IMG/VR virus record: IMGVR_UViG_3300035681_000001
Span: 124,001-188,000 of that record
DNA from: a virus
DNA length: 64,000 bases
Reading direction: 5' to 3' (one strand)
Made by a program: the position numbers and the translations under genes. Below, piece after piece: positions 5,888-15,128 of this stretch; the stretch's first letter is position 1; every line of letters begins with the position of its first letter. The notes under the pieces were generated by a model that saw only the letters and a list, made by a program, of their open reading frames with translations, made no database searches and was not told the origin of the DNA.

Positions 5888-8800
5888 ATGCCCCAAGTGG
5901 TATTCAAGTTCTACCACCACGAGGTTAATCCAGAAGCCACCAAAGTGGCAATTCTGGCGCCAGGCCATGCTGCTGGTCCGGTGAACGCTAATGTGCCAGT
6001 TAACTTTGATACCGGCCACCTGGACAAGGCATGGGATACCATGAACCTACAAGGGGTCAACCGCCGTATTGACTGGCAAGGTACTCGCCTGGGTGCTGGA
6101 TCTGCTCAGTTCCGCGAAACTGACGGTAGTTTTAGTCCGGTAGTGTGGTCCTCGACACCCCGCACACGTAACTTGCGTGCGCCGGTGCAACTACTGTTGG
6201 CAACTTTAGTGGGAGGTCAACCTGATTGGGTAACGGGTGCGGTACCTTCTGGAAACGATGCTGCTATTCGGCAGCACGTAGCGGCAGCTATAGCTGCAGG
6301 TAAGTCACATGACTACTCGCAACACGGCTTCAGTTTGGAAGCCTACGTGTCTTTGAGTGAGATCCTAGCTCAACCTGGAGCTATACACCCTGTAACTGGA
6401 GCACCTACCGGGCGGCATTGGTTTGGTGTAATAGGTCAAGTTTACTCCATGGATACTTGTACCACTGGCGGTGCAGTACAAACGCGCTACAACTGTAGTG
6501 CATTTGATTTGTATTACTTGCCAGAGCCTGAATTCGGGCACAGTTCTTTAACACCACTCGACCCTTACGGTAAGTTAAATTTGTACGAGTCTTTGACTTA
6601 CGTACCCGAAGCCAAGGTGCTGCCCACTACTACGGTGGTGCTGCCTGCCGTACCTACGGCAGTACCTACTGCCGTACCTACTGCCGTAGGTAGTACCACA
6701 GTGTCAACTGCTGACACGCGTCGGTACTGGAATAGCTTTGGTATTCACGGTCTGCAGGTGCAGGAAATAACAGTAGATTCAGTAGTCCACGACTTTGATC
6801 TGATCAATAATTTTGAGGGCTGGAGTGAAATCCAATCTTTATTCCGTCTAGACGGCAGCGCGGCAGCTGCTGCAGTAACCGTTGCTGATGCAGCGCGGTA
6901 TTGGGTGTCCAAGAAGATGTATGGGAGTTACCAAAAAATAGGCGACCTAGCAGCCTACGAATGGACTGTTGCAGACTTGAAAGACTTGATCGAAATCATT
7001 GTAAAAGTGGGTACCAGCCGTGGCCTTGACGCTGACCACTTACCCTGTTGGTCTGGTGAGATGCTGCAGTTTGGGGCCGGCGGTCCTGCCTTTAAGGTGC
7101 TAGATAAGCGTATATATGACTACCGTGGGCGGTTGTTGCAAAACGTAGTAGAGCTAAAGGTTAGCTCCCACGTAAACGAATCAGGTCGGATGGAGTATAC
7201 CCTAGATGGTCTCCAGCAGGTCTCCAGTGCTACCCAGCTGCTTAAGTTGGTGTATTTCGGCTACTTGCCGCTATTAGCTCAGTCCATTACACAAGTAATG
7301 GACGCACTACCTGCAAACTTTAGTGAGTTTTGTAGGAATGCCTGGGTAGGAGCTAACCTAGTTAGTTGGTCGAAAGACCAAGTACTAGAACAAAACTCCG
7401 CCGCACGGCTGCGGATGGATAACTGCTATCCGATGACTATACGTCAGCCATATAGCCCGTTGAGCGGATCCTATTGGGTTCGCCTTAACGAAGACGGCCG
7501 CTTTGCGGCTAACTTAGTTAGCCACTACGAGAAACAAATCCGGTACTCCTCCAAAGAGTGTTCGGATTTGTTTAAAGAAGCCATTCGAGTAGCTTACCGT
7601 GAAGGTGGTCTAGACTACCGCTTTGACAAAAAGCTGTTAGTTGGTGGTGGCTTAGGTGCTGTAAACTGCCGGCTGTTGGCAGCTAATGACCCTGCAGCTT
7701 TTGCTGCTTTGCAGGCTAAGTTTGGGGTTACTGAGAGCTCAGTGCTATCTGGCACCCTGAAACTAGCTAAGGGTCTAAAGCGGCTGTTTTTGTCAATGGC
7801 ACAATCAGTGCCTGTCAAAGGTGCACTCCCAGCTGGGTTCTTGTTTAGAGGCCAAGAGTCTCCTGTGGAAGGGTTTTTGGCAGCAGTAGCATTAGCACCT
7901 ACTGTGGTGTTTACACCCGGTATGTCTGCCAGCGTAGGTGCTAAACCTGTAGCTGAAGTACGTAAGACCGTTAGGAATTACGTATTGCACTCTTTTGGCA
8001 CTGAACCTGAGTTCTTGATGGGCTTAGGGTGTGCTATCAAGCCTAACAACGTAGTTACTGAAACTACGCTGGGGATCACCCGTTATACGCTGGTAAGACC
8101 CACACCCATCAAGCCTAATGATTTACTGATACAAGTCGCTAACCCTAGTGGCTCAGTAAATGATGTAGTAAACACCTCTACATTTGAGGGTGATCTACAG
8201 TGGCTGGAATGGCAAGTCGTTCCTAGTATGCTGCCAGGGCAGACAGAGCTTAAACTCAGTTGGGAATTCCTAACTTACGAGAGCGATATGAAAGCTCGCT
8301 CGATTGCTAAAGCGCTGCTGGTAGACGTTAATCCAGACGTAATATTCGCTCATAATAAAGACCTAGGTGATGTAGACATCATCCACTTCCAAGACTCTTT
8401 GAAGGTGGATTTGTGGTGGTCTTACCTGATGTGTGCTGGGACTACCTTACGTTACAACTGGGATAAGCCTGAAGTAGCAGAACTCCGCCGGTTGGCGGTA
8501 GCCATTAACTCTAGGTTTGGGTTTGCAGCCTTTCAAGGCATACTAATAGACCCCGTGCATATAGCACTAGGTCACTACGACGCGTTCCAAGCTGAGTTCC
8601 GTAGGCTTTTCAGTCGGCCATTGTGGTTTAAGTTCGCTCAACTAGCCGAGTTCGGGCGTTTGTTATATGACATGCACCAGTCAGACCAATACGAACGGGT
8701 GGACTTGGGTGACGGTTACGAAAGTTACGTCACTAAAGGTGCTGACCCTAACGCACCAGACACCAACATCACCTCTTTTGTGGTGGAGTCCGGTACCGTC

Positions 8801-11800
8801 ACCGAAATCTGGCAGCGCGGGATGTGTCTAGTAGGCACTGAAACCTGCCCGGTTTATAACGTGGAACTCTTCGAGTCTACTACACCTAAAGAAAACGTAG
8901 GTGAGTCCTGGCAGTTCCCTTCAGAGCTGCGTGCACTGCAGTCCATCACCAGCAATGGTGTAAACCCTAAAGCGTTGGATGAGCTCACCAACACGATAAA
9001 AGCAGACATCCTGCCTAATTTGGCTATGGCTAAAATCCTGGAAGGGATGGCTAGCGGTAGTCTACTCGGAGGTAAGCGCACCATAGCAGTAGAAGCTGCA
9101 GCCGACGGGCACTACCAAGTATCTACTGCAGTGCACGCCCGGTTGCAGCAAATAGTAGCAGAACTAGGTGTAAACCTAGCCGCACCCGCAGAAGCTTTTG
9201 AAAAGCTGTCTGTAAGACTAAAAGACGTAGTCTTTACCTTTAAGGTGTCTGGCAAAGAGACCAGCATTTGGCTTCCTGCATTGTGGGAACTCAATAAGCT
9301 GCGTTCTACCAACGAGTCTGGGCAAACTTTGTCCAGTGTGTTCTACCGTTATTTCTTAGTGCCGCTGTGTCTCAACAACCACGTTGAAGCTGCAGTAGTA
9401 ATAAGACTTCGCGGTCAGCTTAGTTCGTTGTTGTACTCTAGCGAAACACCTAAGCTGCTGAAAGGCCGCACTAAAATAGGTGGTCGCCGTGTAGGTTTAC
9501 CTTGTATCCCCATAAGTGAAACTTGGGTGTTGTATTCAGATGACCCGAGTTCTGAGTACCAAAACGCACTGCAGTATTGCCGGCGTGCATCGTTAAACCT
9601 AGAAATAGGCCTTAACGACCACTTGGTCGGTTACAACTCACGTGCACCACTAGCAGCTGGCTGGTTGTCTAAACTGCGTGTGATTACACCTGCAGAAAAC
9701 ACCAGTAACTATTGGCAACTGAGCCCTTACTATTTGGGTATCAGTCCAGTAGCGCTGTACATAGACGGTGGTGATTGTGACGGTGACTCAGGCTATTGGG
9801 CTGAACAAGGACCTGAGTTTGAGAGTGAAATCCTGGACTACCAAACCGTTATAAATATCCGCAATGCGGGTATGGATGGCGACTGTCGGTATACAGGTAG
9901 TTACGCTTACGCGCACTACACGCGTAAGGATTGGGCTAAAGCTACCGTAACTATGTCTTCGGGAGTTATCAGTGGGTGTGTAATGACAGAAGAGCAGTAT
10001 TGCTCTTATAACGTCGGTGCACACATCGTACAACACGAAGCTGTCGGGTCCAGCTATAAGCTGTACATGCTAGGTGAACACTTGATTGACTGTGCTCAAG
10101 CTTATGAAAAACTAGGCATTGAGTGTGAGTTGTTGAAGCCCTTTATGGGTGCTCTAGCACCTAGTTTGGTGCTGATACTGGCAGAAATCTACGAGACTAT
10201 TCTCGGCGGTTTTACTCCAGAAGCACTGGAGTTGTTTGAAAGCTACCTCAAACCGGCTATCAAACAAGGTAAGCCTATCGCACTTAAGCAGCTTACTGAT
10301 TTTCGTAAGTTGCTGGAGCGCTTTGGAGCTAACTCTTTAAGAGCTGAGGAAATCCTAAAGTTGATCAATGTGATCTCTTTAGTAGCTGCCAGTGAAGTCA
10401 ACGGGTATCTGTCCCGTGAATACACTGGTTGGGATGGCCTAGCTTTAAGTGCAGCTCATGTTGTATTCGAGCTGGGTCGCGGTCGCTTTCACGGTATGTC
10501 AGCCTTTACTAAAGGTCAAATGCCTCAAACGCGTCAAGCGTTAGGGCAAAAAGCCGCACTAGTTAAGTTCTACGAACTGCTGCTAGGTGGACTGCAGACT
10601 AACCGTGAGTTGTACCACCGCTTATCGGAGACTTCTTCAGTAATAGGTTGCGGTAGGGTGCTGTTCAAGCACCTGCACGTAGAACTCGGGTTGATTAGTT
10701 CTAATTATCCCTGGTTGCGTCCAAACCTAACAGAACTGCAATGGCTTCCAGAAGTCTTTGAGCAGTTTAAGTGCTGTCAGCTTGCACCAGCTACTACCGA
10801 ACTTACTGAGACTACAACCGAAATTACAGTTGAAGCTACTACTGTAGCTACACCTGAACCTACTACTGCTACTACTACTAAACCTATTACAGTTCAAGTT
10901 ACACCGGAACCTACGTCAGCCGCACTACTTGAAACACTAAAGAAAAGTGTTTTATTTGAGCTTTGTGCTGAGCGTGGTCTTACAGTAGCCAAAAAAGCTA
11001 CCAAAGAGCAGTTGGTAAGCGCTTTACTAACTGACCCTAACGGACCACCCTCAGAGGCTTTAGTTATTGAGGTTTCACAAGACCCGGCAACTAAAGCTCT
11101 GAAGCAACGTATTGCTGAACTAGAAGCTCAAGTTGCCCAACTGGAGGCTCAAGTTACGCAAGACCCAGAAGATCCTGAAGAGCCACTCGCTGTAGTGTCT
11201 AAACCTAAACCGGACCCCAAACCTGATTCAGGTGCTGGGACAAGCGAACCCACCACACCCATTGCACCCGCTACCATGTCCGCTACATCAACGGCAGTCA
11301 ACGTACCTGCAGGTATGCCGGCTGACCTAACACCTTCTCAGATTAGAGCGTTTGAGTTGTTTCAACAAGGCCACAATTTGGTCATCACTGGAGCAGCAGG
11401 TACAGGTAAAACCTACCTTAGTAACTTGCTTAGGGAATACGCCCTTAAGAAAAACTACAAACTAGTAGTAGTAGGTTCCACAGGCACTTCGGTACTAAAT
11501 ATCAAAGGTGACGGCACCCTTAACTCCGTATTTGGGTTGGGTCTAGGTTTTAGTGGTAAACGCCCTTCGGGGCTAGAGGCCGACAGTTTACTAGCTGCTT
11601 CCAGAAGATCCCAGATTTGTAACGAGTACTTAGCGCTTACTGATGAAGCTGGTTTGATAATACTGGTAGACGAAGTAAGCATGGTAGATACTAAACTAGC
11701 TCGCCTAACGTGGGATATCACAGCACTACAAAACCACCCTACTCAGTGGGTGTTGATAGGCGATCCAGGACAGTGTACTCCTCCAGGAGGAGAGCTGTTC

Positions 11801-12679
11801 TTTAAGGATTCTACGTTGGACTATGAAGACTACACTGAACCGTATGAGTCTTTGCTAAAAATCGGTGATTTTAAATGCGTAGCCTTAAAAGAAGTCGTAC
11901 GTCAAGCTAACGATCCTGCTTTTTTAGCAGATCTAAACGACTTGCGAGTAGGTAAGACCCCAGGTTTAGTACTAAGAGAGCGCTTTGTGGCGTCTATTAA
12001 AGGATTACCGGAGCAAGCTATACACGCTTATTACAACAACGCAGACGTTGCTTTACACAACCGTAAGGGTACTGAACAACTTATTGCTGCCGGTGCTGAG
12101 TCTAGGGTATACCATGCCACGGTAAGAAAAATAAGTTCTGGGGCTCCTGATTGGCCCGCACAATTCAGCCCTATTGAGCCTCAAATGACACTGGCTATTG
12201 GTATGCCAGTAATGGTACGTAAGAACCTAAAAGCAGCAGATAGAACTTTACTAGCGTCTAACGGCACCACTGGTGTGGTAATAAAACTAAATCCAGATTC
12301 AGTGGTGCTAAAACTGAAAAACGGTAAAACTATCACTATCTCCCAACAAGAACTAGACGGCCCTAAAGACGGTAAAGGTCGTGATCTAGGTAAATACAAA
12401 CAACTGCCCTTGCACCCAGCGTTTGCCATTACCGGGCATAAGCTGCAAGGTCTAACCCTAGACGAACCTTTGGTGGTACACCTCTACCAAAGCGGCAGGT
12501 ACGGTCAAAGAGCAATCAATACTGCAGGCTGGTTGTACGTAGTATGCTCCAGAGTTACAGAAGCTCGACATTTATACTTTGCAGTAGGAGATGCTGATCC
12601 AACCGTAGTGTTTAATTGGTTCCTGAGTGGCAACCGAGTTGATCAGTCAGCGCTGGAATGGCTTCAGAGCCTGGAATAA
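5888..12679 (+). CDS. QDE-1/YonO-like RNA polymerase fused to Pif1/RecD-type helicase
   Basis: 2263 residues from the ATG at 5888. I prefer this start because it follows an A-rich leader like that of the gene at 17071; in-frame starts at 5738 and 5720 would add a low-complexity extension. At residues 1296-1300 is DCDGD within GGDCDGDSGYW, close to the metal-binding signature GGDLDGDxY of QDE-1/RDR polymerases and to DFDGD of RNA polymerase beta'. An upstream RxP...R element (SRAPLAAGWLSKLR) also fits. A Thr/Pro linker, a SAP/Rho-N-like helix pair and a short coiled coil lead to a helicase: Walker A GAAGTGKT (1835-1842), DEVSMVD (1928 on), GDPGQCTPPGG, TGHKLQG and a final VVCSRV box. The family call rests on motifs only. 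Confidence 0.8.
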   Translation: MPQVVFKFYHHEVNPEATKVAILAPGHAAGPVNANVPVNFDTGHLDKAWDTMNLQGVNRRIDWQGTRLGAGSAQFRETDGSFSPVVWSSTPRTRNLRAPVQLLLATLVGGQPDWVTGAVPSGNDAAIRQHVAAAIAAGKSHDYSQHGFSLEAYVSLSEILAQPGAIHPVTGAPTGRHWFGVIGQVYSMDTCTTGGAVQTRYNCSAFDLYYLPEPEFGHSSLTPLDPYGKLNLYESLTYVPEAKVLPTTTVVLPAVPTAVPTAVPTAVGSTTVSTADTRRYWNSFGIHGLQVQEITVDSVVHDFDLINNFEGWSEIQSLFRLDGSAAAAAVTVADAARYWVSKKMYGSYQKIGDLAAYEWTVADLKDLIEIIVKVGTSRGLDADHLPCWSGEMLQFGAGGPAFKVLDKRIYDYRGRLLQNVVELKVSSHVNESGRMEYTLDGLQQVSSATQLLKLVYFGYLPLLAQSITQVMDALPANFSEFCRNAWVGANLVSWSKDQVLEQNSAARLRMDNCYPMTIRQPYSPLSGSYWVRLNEDGRFAANLVSHYEKQIRYSSKECSDLFKEAIRVAYREGGLDYRFDKKLLVGGGLGAVNCRLLAANDPAAFAALQAKFGVTESSVLSGTLKLAKGLKRLFLSMAQSVPVKGALPAGFLFRGQESPVEGFLAAVALAPTVVFTPGMSASVGAKPVAEVRKTVRNYVLHSFGTEPEFLMGLGCAIKPNNVVTETTLGITRYTLVRPTPIKPNDLLIQVANPSGSVNDVVNTSTFEGDLQWLEWQVVPSMLPGQTELKLSWEFLTYESDMKARSIAKALLVDVNPDVIFAHNKDLGDVDIIHFQDSLKVDLWWSYLMCAGTTLRYNWDKPEVAELRRLAVAINSRFGFAAFQGILIDPVHIALGHYDAFQAEFRRLFSRPLWFKFAQLAEFGRLLYDMHQSDQYERVDLGDGYESYVTKGADPNAPDTNITSFVVESGTVTEIWQRGMCLVGTETCPVYNVELFESTTPKENVGESWQFPSELRALQSITSNGVNPKALDELTNTIKADILPNLAMAKILEGMASGSLLGGKRTIAVEAAADGHYQVSTAVHARLQQIVAELGVNLAAPAEAFEKLSVRLKDVVFTFKVSGKETSIWLPALWELNKLRSTNESGQTLSSVFYRYFLVPLCLNNHVEAAVVIRLRGQLSSLLYSSETPKLLKGRTKIGGRRVGLPCIPISETWVLYSDDPSSEYQNALQYCRRASLNLEIGLNDHLVGYNSRAPLAAGWLSKLRVITPAENTSNYWQLSPYYLGISPVALYIDGGDCDGDSGYWAEQGPEFESEILDYQTVINIRNAGMDGDCRYTGSYAYAHYTRKDWAKATVTMSSGVISGCVMTEEQYCSYNVGAHIVQHEAVGSSYKLYMLGEHLIDCAQAYEKLGIECELLKPFMGALAPSLVLILAEIYETILGGFTPEALELFESYLKPAIKQGKPIALKQLTDFRKLLERFGANSLRAEEILKLINVISLVAASEVNGYLSREYTGWDGLALSAAHVVFELGRGRFHGMSAFTKGQMPQTRQALGQKAALVKFYELLLGGLQTNRELYHRLSETSSVIGCGRVLFKHLHVELGLISSNYPWLRPNLTELQWLPEVFEQFKCCQLAPATTELTETTTEITVEATTVATPEPTTATTTKPITVQVTPEPTSAALLETLKKSVLFELCAERGLTVAKKATKEQLVSALLTDPNGPPSEALVIEVSQDPATKALKQRIAELEAQVAQLEAQVTQDPEDPEEPLAVVSKPKPDPKPDSGAGTSEPTTPIAPATMSATSTAVNVPAGMPADLTPSQIRAFELFQQGHNLVITGAAGTGKTYLSNLLREYALKKNYKLVVVGSTGTSVLNIKGDGTLNSVFGLGLGFSGKRPSGLEADSLLAASRRSQICNEYLALTDEAGLIILVDEVSMVDTKLARLTWDITALQNHPTQWVLIGDPGQCTPPGGELFFKDSTLDYEDYTEPYESLLKIGDFKCVALKEVVRQANDPAFLADLNDLRVGKTPGLVLRERFVASIKGLPEQAIHAYYNNADVALHNRKGTEQLIAAGAESRVYHATVRKISSGAPDWPAQFSPIEPQMTLAIGMPVMVRKNLKAADRTLLASNGTTGVVIKLNPDSVVLKLKNGKTITISQQELDGPKDGKGRDLGKYKQLPLHPAFAITGHKLQGLTLDEPLVVHLYQSGRYGQRAINTAGWLYVVCSRVTEARHLYFAVGDADPTVVFNWFLSGNRVDQSALEWLQSLE

Positions 12680-12983
12680 ACCTAGCTCACGTAGCGGTCA
12701 TATTAGAGTAACTTAGCGTAGCAGTCATAACTTAAAAAGTATTAAGTTAAACGTCCCAGCGTCTCCTACCTGAGGGGGCGCGGGGGGGTTTTTAAAAAAG
12801 TAAAACGGGCGCCTCGTTTTTGCAAATGTCTCAAAAAAGCAAAGCACCTGTCAGTCCAATACTGGCAGCTTTAAATAAGGTGGAGGTCCTCAAGACCCCG
12901 CCCAAAGCTTAGTTTTTGAGCCTTATCCAAAAAAGGATAGGGCTCGTCCACCAACCCCACTCAACTCAACGCAACCTCCTACT
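12680..12983 (+). promoter_or_regulatory. Intergenic region with hairpins; possible 28-residue ORF
   Basis: About 300 bases between the polymerase-helicase gene and acrIII-1. It holds two imperfect copies of CGTAGCGGTCATA/CGTAGCAGTCATA (near 12693 and 12716), a G-rich run ending in five T (near 12788) that could terminate, and a hairpin GAGCC(T)TATCC/GGATA(G)GGCTC at 12918-12945. A short frame at 12826-12912 would encode 28 residues, but its coding status is doubtful. AAAAAAGCAAAGCAC here is also found at 18116-18130. Confidence 0.4.
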
Positions 12984-13382
12984 ATGACTGTTTACCTGAT
13001 GAACACAACCGTCATCCCCTCGGGAACAGACGGTATCTGGGAAACTCGGGCTCTACCTGTAGAGGCAGCCCGCCTAAATCTTAAGGACTGGGTTTCCGCT
13101 GTGGGGCATGACTCCACAGCGGAGATTATGTCTGAGCTACTCGGGGTAGACATACCCGTCAACCGGGTAGCCGTTAAGCCCGTCCCCGGCGACCGACTGC
13201 TCTGTTTTAAGTTGAAGGGCCGCGCACCAGAAGGTGTTGTGCTCGATCGCCAGCAGCTTGAAAAAATCGGATACGAATGGGTCCTCATGACCTATCACGG
13301 TACGGTTGGCGCAGCGATCGACGCTGCCTTCAAAGACGTAGATAACTACATCATGGCGGTGAGGACTCACCCTCACCTATGA
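12984..13382 (+). CDS. acrIII-1: AcrIII-1 family (DUF1874) cyclic tetra-adenylate ring nuclease
   Basis: 132 residues, the usual size of the DUF1874/YddF/STIV-B116 family. The N-terminal YLMNT, the SAVGHDSTAEIMSELLG block with the active-site His, IPVNR, GDRLLCFKLKGRAPEG and LEKIGYEWVLM match the family motif order closely. Known members cleave cyclic tetra-adenylate (cA4), the second messenger of type III CRISPR, and so switch off accessory nucleases; viruses carry them as anti-CRISPRs. A C-terminal extension of about 30 residues is present beyond the core. The start at 12984 follows a C/A-rich leader without SD. Confidence 0.9.
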   Translation: MTVYLMNTTVIPSGTDGIWETRALPVEAARLNLKDWVSAVGHDSTAEIMSELLGVDIPVNRVAVKPVPGDRLLCFKLKGRAPEGVVLDRQQLEKIGYEWVLMTYHGTVGAAIDAAFKDVDNYIMAVRTHPHL

Positions 13383-13455
13383 ATGGCCAGCCGGGAGCCT
13401 GTCCCGGCAACTCCCCACTGCCAATTACAATCAAGCCACAGGACAACTTCCGCTC

Positions 13456-13530
13456 TATTGGGGGCTCAACTTTTTGCTCAATTTGCAGTAAGTCATTTTG
13501 ATAAAACTGAAAACTGGGACGTATGTCCTA
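13456..13530 (+). pseudogene. Remnant of the 14821-15117 gene
   Basis: 49 bases at 13482-13530 are identical to 15043-15091 (near the 3' end of the gene at 14821-15117), and the preceding bases are a diverged match. The rest of that gene is missing here. It marks a duplicated two-gene module in which the first gene of this copy was lost. Confidence 0.7.
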
Positions 13531-13555
13531 TAGAACCACAACCCTAAACCACCTC

Positions 13556-13957
13556 ATGTATTTCACTGAATCGCTACTAAGCTTCAATACAGAAAAACTA
13601 CTAGACCTAAGTAAACATTATCAACGACTGGCATCTCAAACCTCCTACGACGACTTAAGAACATTTCAGGCTTTCAAAAGGGCCAAGCTTGAAATTGATT
13701 GCGAAATAGCTAAGCGTAAAACCCGCCCAACCTACACGCGCTTAACTGACTACCGTACCGGCGAGCCAATCTACTTTGACTCTTCAGTAGTTCCTTTAGT
13801 GGTAAAACAGGAGAAAGACCCTGGTTACCACTACACATTAGTAGTAACTAATCACGGTAGTTACTCCGTTAGAGAAACCGCAGCAGAAGTACTATCAGCT
13901 AGCGGATGCAGTATTTATACACCAGCTCCACGCTGGACAGCAAAAATAGCACCTTAA
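13556..13957 (+). CDS. Hypothetical protein, paralogue of 15129-15704
   Basis: 133 residues. The ATG at 13556 is preferred over 13523 because 13523 lies inside the duplicated remnant, whereas ACCACCTC precedes 13556 as in many neighbours. Shared features with the gene at 15129: FQAFKRAKLEIDCEI, a YTRLTDY(R)TGE segment, a YSVRETA block and the C-terminal PAPRWTAKIA. Family unknown; a small nucleic-acid- or metal-independent fold cannot be told apart from sequence alone. Confidence 0.65.
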   Translation: MYFTESLLSFNTEKLLDLSKHYQRLASQTSYDDLRTFQAFKRAKLEIDCEIAKRKTRPTYTRLTDYRTGEPIYFDSSVVPLVVKQEKDPGYHYTLVVTNHGSYSVRETAAEVLSASGCSIYTPAPRWTAKIAP

Positions 13958-13977
13958 ACCACTCACCCCTTACACCC

Positions 13978-14202
13978 ATGAAACTATTCAGCTGCTACAA
14001 CTGTGGTGTAGTACTAGACCCCAAAGTTCTTGCTTGGCCTACTAAACACTTCGACTACTCCAGACAACCTAGATACTCTGGGGATCTCAGTCCATGTGGA
14101 AGGCTAGTAGCAGTGGGGCCGGAGGGCGACTTAAGATGGAAACCTACCCTACCCTGCCCTGTTTGCCAAAACCCCCTAACTGAACCTGGAGCCAATGACT
14201 AA
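13978..14202 (+). CDS. Small zinc-ribbon protein
   Basis: 74 residues with CYNC near the N-terminus and CPVC near the C-terminus, a typical four-Cys zinc ribbon. The start is the ATG at 13978 after ACACCC. The stop overlaps the next start (ATGAC), so the two are probably translationally coupled. Function unknown; small zinc ribbons of this kind often bind nucleic acid or protein. Confidence 0.65.
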   Translation: MKLFSCYNCGVVLDPKVLAWPTKHFDYSRQPRYSGDLSPCGRLVAVGPEGDLRWKPTLPCPVCQNPLTEPGAND

Positions 14203-14413
14203 CCTACCACCACCCGCGACTTGGGGATACATACGCTGGCATAGCAAGCTAACTAGAAGAGAAGGTGGTTGCAACTACCCAATAGCCAACCCTGCCGAGA
14301 AAGTTGCTCAGTTAAATTCGTCAAAGCCTACACTAGAGCACTGGTATATCCCTGTATCAGTAACCCTCCCCTCACCTAGCCAATGGACTTCACCCACCCC
14401 ACAAACGAAGTAA
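14195..14413 (+). CDS. Small hypothetical protein
   Basis: 72 residues, overlapping the zinc-ribbon gene by 8 bases and the next frame by about 30 bases. It has a positively charged patch (RWHSKLTRREGG) and a Pro/Ser/Thr-rich end. No family is recognised. Confidence 0.5.
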   Translation: MTNLPPPATWGYIRWHSKLTRREGGCNYPIANPAEKVAQLNSSKPTLEHWYIPVSVTLPSPSQWTSPTPQTK

Positions 14414-14803
14414 ACCTCGAATATCAAAATGGCAATAAGTACTCAATTGATAAAGAAGGAAATTTAATATACCGTAAGTTTGAAAACGGCGACCAAGAAT
14501 GGTACGAAGGCGCAAAGCTGATTCGTAAAAAAATATGCAAATGGCAGAGAGAAATCTTATTGTTCCGCTGGTACCGTAACCTACCAACAGACTGAACAGA
14601 AGTTGGAGATTTGGTATGACGAGGGACGTATGGAAACTCGTCGTAGGTATCCTAACGGCGATGAAGAGTGGTATGACAAGTTCCATAGGGAAATAAGATC
14701 AGTTTCAGAAGGCCTTACAAAAGAATATACCTACGACGCAGATGGCTACCGTAGAGCCGTAAATCTAAAATACAAGCAAGTTTCTCCTAAGGCCCTGTTC
14801 TGA
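14383..14803 (+). pseudogene. YwqK/MORN-like repeat protein, frameshifted in an A7 run
   Basis: The first frame (14383-14595) encodes repeats such as NGDQEWYEGAKLIR, and the second (from about 14534 to 14803) continues in the +1 frame with YANGREKSY, LEIWYDEGRMETRR and NGDEEWYDKFHR. Removing one A from the A7 run at 14527-14533 joins them perfectly into one 139-codon frame. The (NGxxEWYxxGxL) repeat is like YwqK/MORN-type antitoxin and phage proteins. It may be broken, restored by transcript slippage, or a sequencing error. Confidence 0.7.
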
Positions 14804-14820
14804 AACCTTAAAACCCTAAA

Positions 14821-15117
14821 ATGAACACTCCTGAACTAACGTGGGAATCTCGGCAAACCAGATATAGTAATACAGTTAAAACCTACAGAGATGACGGCCT
14901 TTGGTTAGCAGTACGTTTTAAAATCAATCAAGGTTGTTTGTCCTCTTCTGTTAAGACATACAAAACCGACACTTTACTAAACGAAATAAACCTTGATATG
15001 GGTAAGTTTAGTTCTGACGAAGGGGCCAAACTTTTCGCCCAGTTTGCAGTAAGTCATTTTGATAAAACTGAAAACTGGGACGTATGTCCTAACTTAAAAG
15101 TCATTAGTATCTACTAA
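14821..15117 (+). CDS. Hypothetical protein, first gene of duplicated module
   Basis: 98 residues, beta-rich first half and a C-terminal helix (AKLFAQFAVSHFDKTENWDV). The last part is duplicated as a remnant at 13456-13530. Paired with the gene at 15129, 11 bases downstream. No family is recognised. Confidence 0.65.
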   Translation: MNTPELTWESRQTRYSNTVKTYRDDGLWLAVRFKINQGCLSSSVKTYKTDTLLNEINLDMGKFSSDEGAKLFAQFAVSHFDKTENWDVCPNLKVISIY

Positions 15118-15128
15118 CCCACACTCTC

